Shown here: positions 62,175 to 64,000 of the stretch, in pieces | Numbering within the stretch: position 1 is the stretch's first letter | Layout: each line of letters opens with the position of its first letter | Assembly (NCBI RefSeq): GCF_003002095.1 | Contig: NZ_PVZC01000006.1 | Location: forward strand, 186,001-250,000 | Source: Allonocardiopsis opalescens | GTDB lineage: Bacteria; Actinomycetota; Actinomycetes; Streptosporangiales; Streptosporangiaceae | DNA: 64,000 nucleotides | Reading direction: 5' to 3' | Notes under the pieces: model-generated | Database searches by the model: none | What the model was told of the DNA's origin: nothing | What the model saw: only the letters and a program-made list of their open reading frames with translations | Program-made: the position numbers and the translations under genes

Positions 62175-64000
62175 GTGAGCTCTTTCCCCTTCGACACGGT
62201 GCTGGTCGCCAACCGGGGCGAGATCGCGGTGCGAGTGATCCGCACCCTGCGCGCGCTGGGGCTGCGCTCCGTCGCCGTGTACAGCGCGGCCGACGCGCAG
62301 GCGCGCCATGTCCGCGAGGCGGACGCGGCCGTGGCGATCGGACCGGCCGCGGCGGCGCGCAGCTATCTGGACGCCGAGGCGATCCTGCGCGCGGCCGCCG
62401 CCTCGGGGGCGCAGGCGGTGCACCCGGGCTACGGCTTCCTGTCCGAGAACGCCGACTTCGCCCGCGCCTGCGCCAAGGACGGCCTGGTGTTCATCGGACC
62501 GCCGCCCGCCGCGATCGAGGCGATGGGCGACAAGGTGCGCGCCAAGCGCACCGCCGCCGGCGCCGGGGTGCCGGTGCTGCCCGGCTTCGCCGAGGAGCCG
62601 GGGCGGCCGCTGGACGGCGCCGCGCTGGCCGAGCGGGCCGCCGAGGTCGGCTACCCGCTGCTGGTGAAGCCCTCGGCCGGGGGCGGCGGCAAGGGCATGC
62701 AGGTCGTGCGCGGGCCCGGTGAGCTGGACGGGGCGGTCGCCACCGCCCGCCGCACCGCGCTGGCCGCCTTCGGCGACGCCACCCTGCTGGTCGAGCGGTA
62801 CCTGGAGCGGCCCCGGCACATCGAGGTGCAGGTCTTCGCCGACGCGCACGGCGAGGTGGTGCACCTGGGCGAGCGGGAGTGCAGCCTCCAGCGGCGGCAC
62901 CAGAAGATCATCGAGGAGGCGCCCTCACCGCTGCTGGACGCCGCCGCCCGCGCCGCGATGGGCGCGCACGCGGTGGCGGCCGCCCGCGCCTGCGGCTACG
63001 TCGGCGCGGGCACGGTGGAGTTCATCGTCCCCGGCGGCGGTGGCGCGGACGAGTACTTCTTCCTGGAGATGAACACCCGCCTCCAGGTCGAGCACCCCGT
63101 CACCGAGCTGGTCACCGGCCTGGACCTGGTCGAGCTGCAGCTGCGCGTCGCGGCCGGGGAGCCGCTGCCGCCCGGCCTGGCCGACCGCGCCCCGCACGGC
63201 CACGCCGTGGAGGCCCGCCTGTACGCCGAGGACCCCGACCGCGGCTTCCTGCCCTCGGGCGGTCCGGTGCTGCGCTGGCGCGAGCCGCACGCCCCGCACG
63301 TGCGCACCGACGCGGGCATCGACGAAGGCGCCCAGGTGACCAGCGACTACGACCCCATGCTGGCCAAGGTCGTCGCCTGGGGCTCCGACCGCGCCACCGC
63401 GCTGCGCCGGCTGGACGCCGCCCTGGCCGAGACGGTGCTGCTCGGCCTGGCCACCAACCTCGGCTTCCTGCGCTCCCTGCTGGCCGACCCCGACGTGCGC
63501 GCCGGCGCGCTCGACACCGGCCTGGTGGAGCGGCGGCTCGCCGGCACGCGGGCCCGCGGCCAGGACGCTGCCGCCGTGCCTGATGACGTGCTGCTGGCCG
63601 CCGCCCTCGAACGGCAGCTCGCGCTGGAGCCGCCGCCCGGCGCCGCCGACCGCTTCGCGGTCCCCGACGGCTGGCGCCTCGGCGCGCCGCACCCCACCCG
63701 GTGGCGCTTCCGGCTCGCCGACGGGCGGACCGCCGAGGTGGAGCTGACCGGCCGCGCCGCCGGCGCGAGCGCCGCCGTGCAGGGCGCCGGCCCGCGCCGC
63801 GCCGCCGCCCGCCACGAGGGTGACGAGCTGCTGGTCGAGGCCGACGGCGCCACCACCCGCTACGCCCGCGCCCACCACGGCTCCACCCTGTGGATCGGCC
63901 GCGACGGGCTGGCCTGGCCGCTGGCCGAGCAGGAGCCGCTGGAGCGCGCCGCCGGACCCGGCGCCGCCGCCGACGGCCGGCTGCGCAGCCCGATGCCCGG
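62175..64000 (+). CDS. Acyl-CoA carboxylase alpha subunit (biotin carboxylase), 3' truncated
   Basis: The gene runs off the window after 608 codons. GTG 62175 with GGGAGG. Biotin carboxylase: [38 protein letters not shown]-grasp [34 protein letters not shown], and [20 protein letters not shown] with the catalytic Glu/Asn/Arg. A BT-type linker domain follows, and the last residues are LRSPMPG, the start of the biotinyl domain; its AMKM lysine lies beyond the end. With the beta subunit it forms a methylcrotonyl-CoA-type carboxylase. Confidence 0.95.
   Translation, partial: MSSFPFDTVLVANRGEIAVRVIRTLRALGLRSVAVYSAADAQARHVREADAAVAIGPAAAARSYLDAEAILRAAAASGAQAVHPGYGFLSENADFARACAKDGLVFIGPPPAAIEAMGDKVRAKRTAAGAGVPVLPGFAEEPGRPLDGAALAERAAEVGYPLLVKPSAGGGGKGMQVVRGPGELDGAVATARRTALAAFGDATLLVERYLERPRHIEVQVFADAHGEVVHLGERECSLQRRHQKIIEEAPSPLLDAAARAAMGAHAVAAARACGYVGAGTVEFIVPGGGGADEYFFLEMNTRLQVEHPVTELVTGLDLVELQLRVAAGEPLPPGLADRAPHGHAVEARLYAEDPDRGFLPSGGPVLRWREPHAPHVRTDAGIDEGAQVTSDYDPMLAKVVAWGSDRATALRRLDAALAETVLLGLATNLGFLRSLLADPDVRAGALDTGLVERRLAGTRARGQDAAAVPDDVLLAAALERQLALEPPPGAADRFAVPDGWRLGAPHPTRWRFRLADGRTAEVELTGRAAGASAAVQGAGPRRAAARHEGDELLVEADGATTRYARAHHGSTLWIGRDGLAWPLAEQEPLERAAGPGAAADGRLRSPMP

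Overview
This is a 64 kb piece of a very GC-rich actinobacterial chromosome. GC-biased third codon positions, many GTG starts, leaderless -10/start arrangements (TANNNT about 6-8 nt before the start codon), two rare TTA codons in accessory genes, F420 enzymes, DUF6879 and NB-ARC/TPR regulators and a methylcrotonyl-type acyl-CoA carboxylase all fit a filamentous actinomycete. Family content points to the Nocardiopsis/Streptomonospora side, but the species cannot be read from the sequence. I saw no rRNA, tRNA, CRISPR array, IS element or phage module.

Layout. 1-6919: cell-surface or glycoconjugate cluster (GT4 glycosyltransferase, ABC exporter, two APH-fold kinases, membrane-tethered methyltransferase). 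6986-11200: housekeeping metabolism (NAD synthetase, PanB, F420 oxidoreductase). 11244-15870: AbiEii-type toxin-antitoxin pair with a frame-displaced toxin, cobalamin-type binding protein, F420:NADPH reductase, Clp_N/HTH regulator, small conserved proteins. 15947-20115: methionine aminopeptidase, membrane hydrolase, O-methyltransferase, SLOG protein, and a second toxin-antitoxin pair whose toxin has lost its stop. 20239-24374: SbcD-SbcC nuclease. 24443-28386: two sortase substrates, CopD-CtaG fusion and a 55-residue membrane protein. 28451-34272: three GT2 glycosyltransferases. 34642-39629: allantoinase-like and enolase-like proteins, both lacking catalytic residues, around alanine dehydrogenase and a DUF2310 protein, then a small secreted protein. 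40009-44336: giant secreted phosphodiester glycosidase/metallophosphoesterase and another APH kinase. 44453-49186: accessory insertion bounded by gene remnants, with formyltransferase, DUF6879 pair and an NB-ARC/TPR protein carrying an amyloid-type motif. 49197-59500: DUF1206, Sel1, penicillin acylase, a third surface protein, CsoR, quinone reductase with its ArsR regulator, membrane proteins. 60208-64000: TetR regulator divergent from acyl-CoA carboxylase beta and alpha subunits; alpha runs off the end.

Most notable: (i) a three-copy intergenic repeat with a near-identical 47-48 bp core in two copies and two TGTGGA boxes at fixed spacing; (ii) the STAND ATPase at 46542 with an N-terminal amyloid-signalling-like motif in a lower-GC insertion; (iii) two intact genes for enzyme-fold proteins missing catalytic residues; (iv) frame damage in both toxin-antitoxin toxins; (v) several well-defined operators (Clp_N, TetR, ArsR, CsoR) and a repeated leaderless-promoter design.
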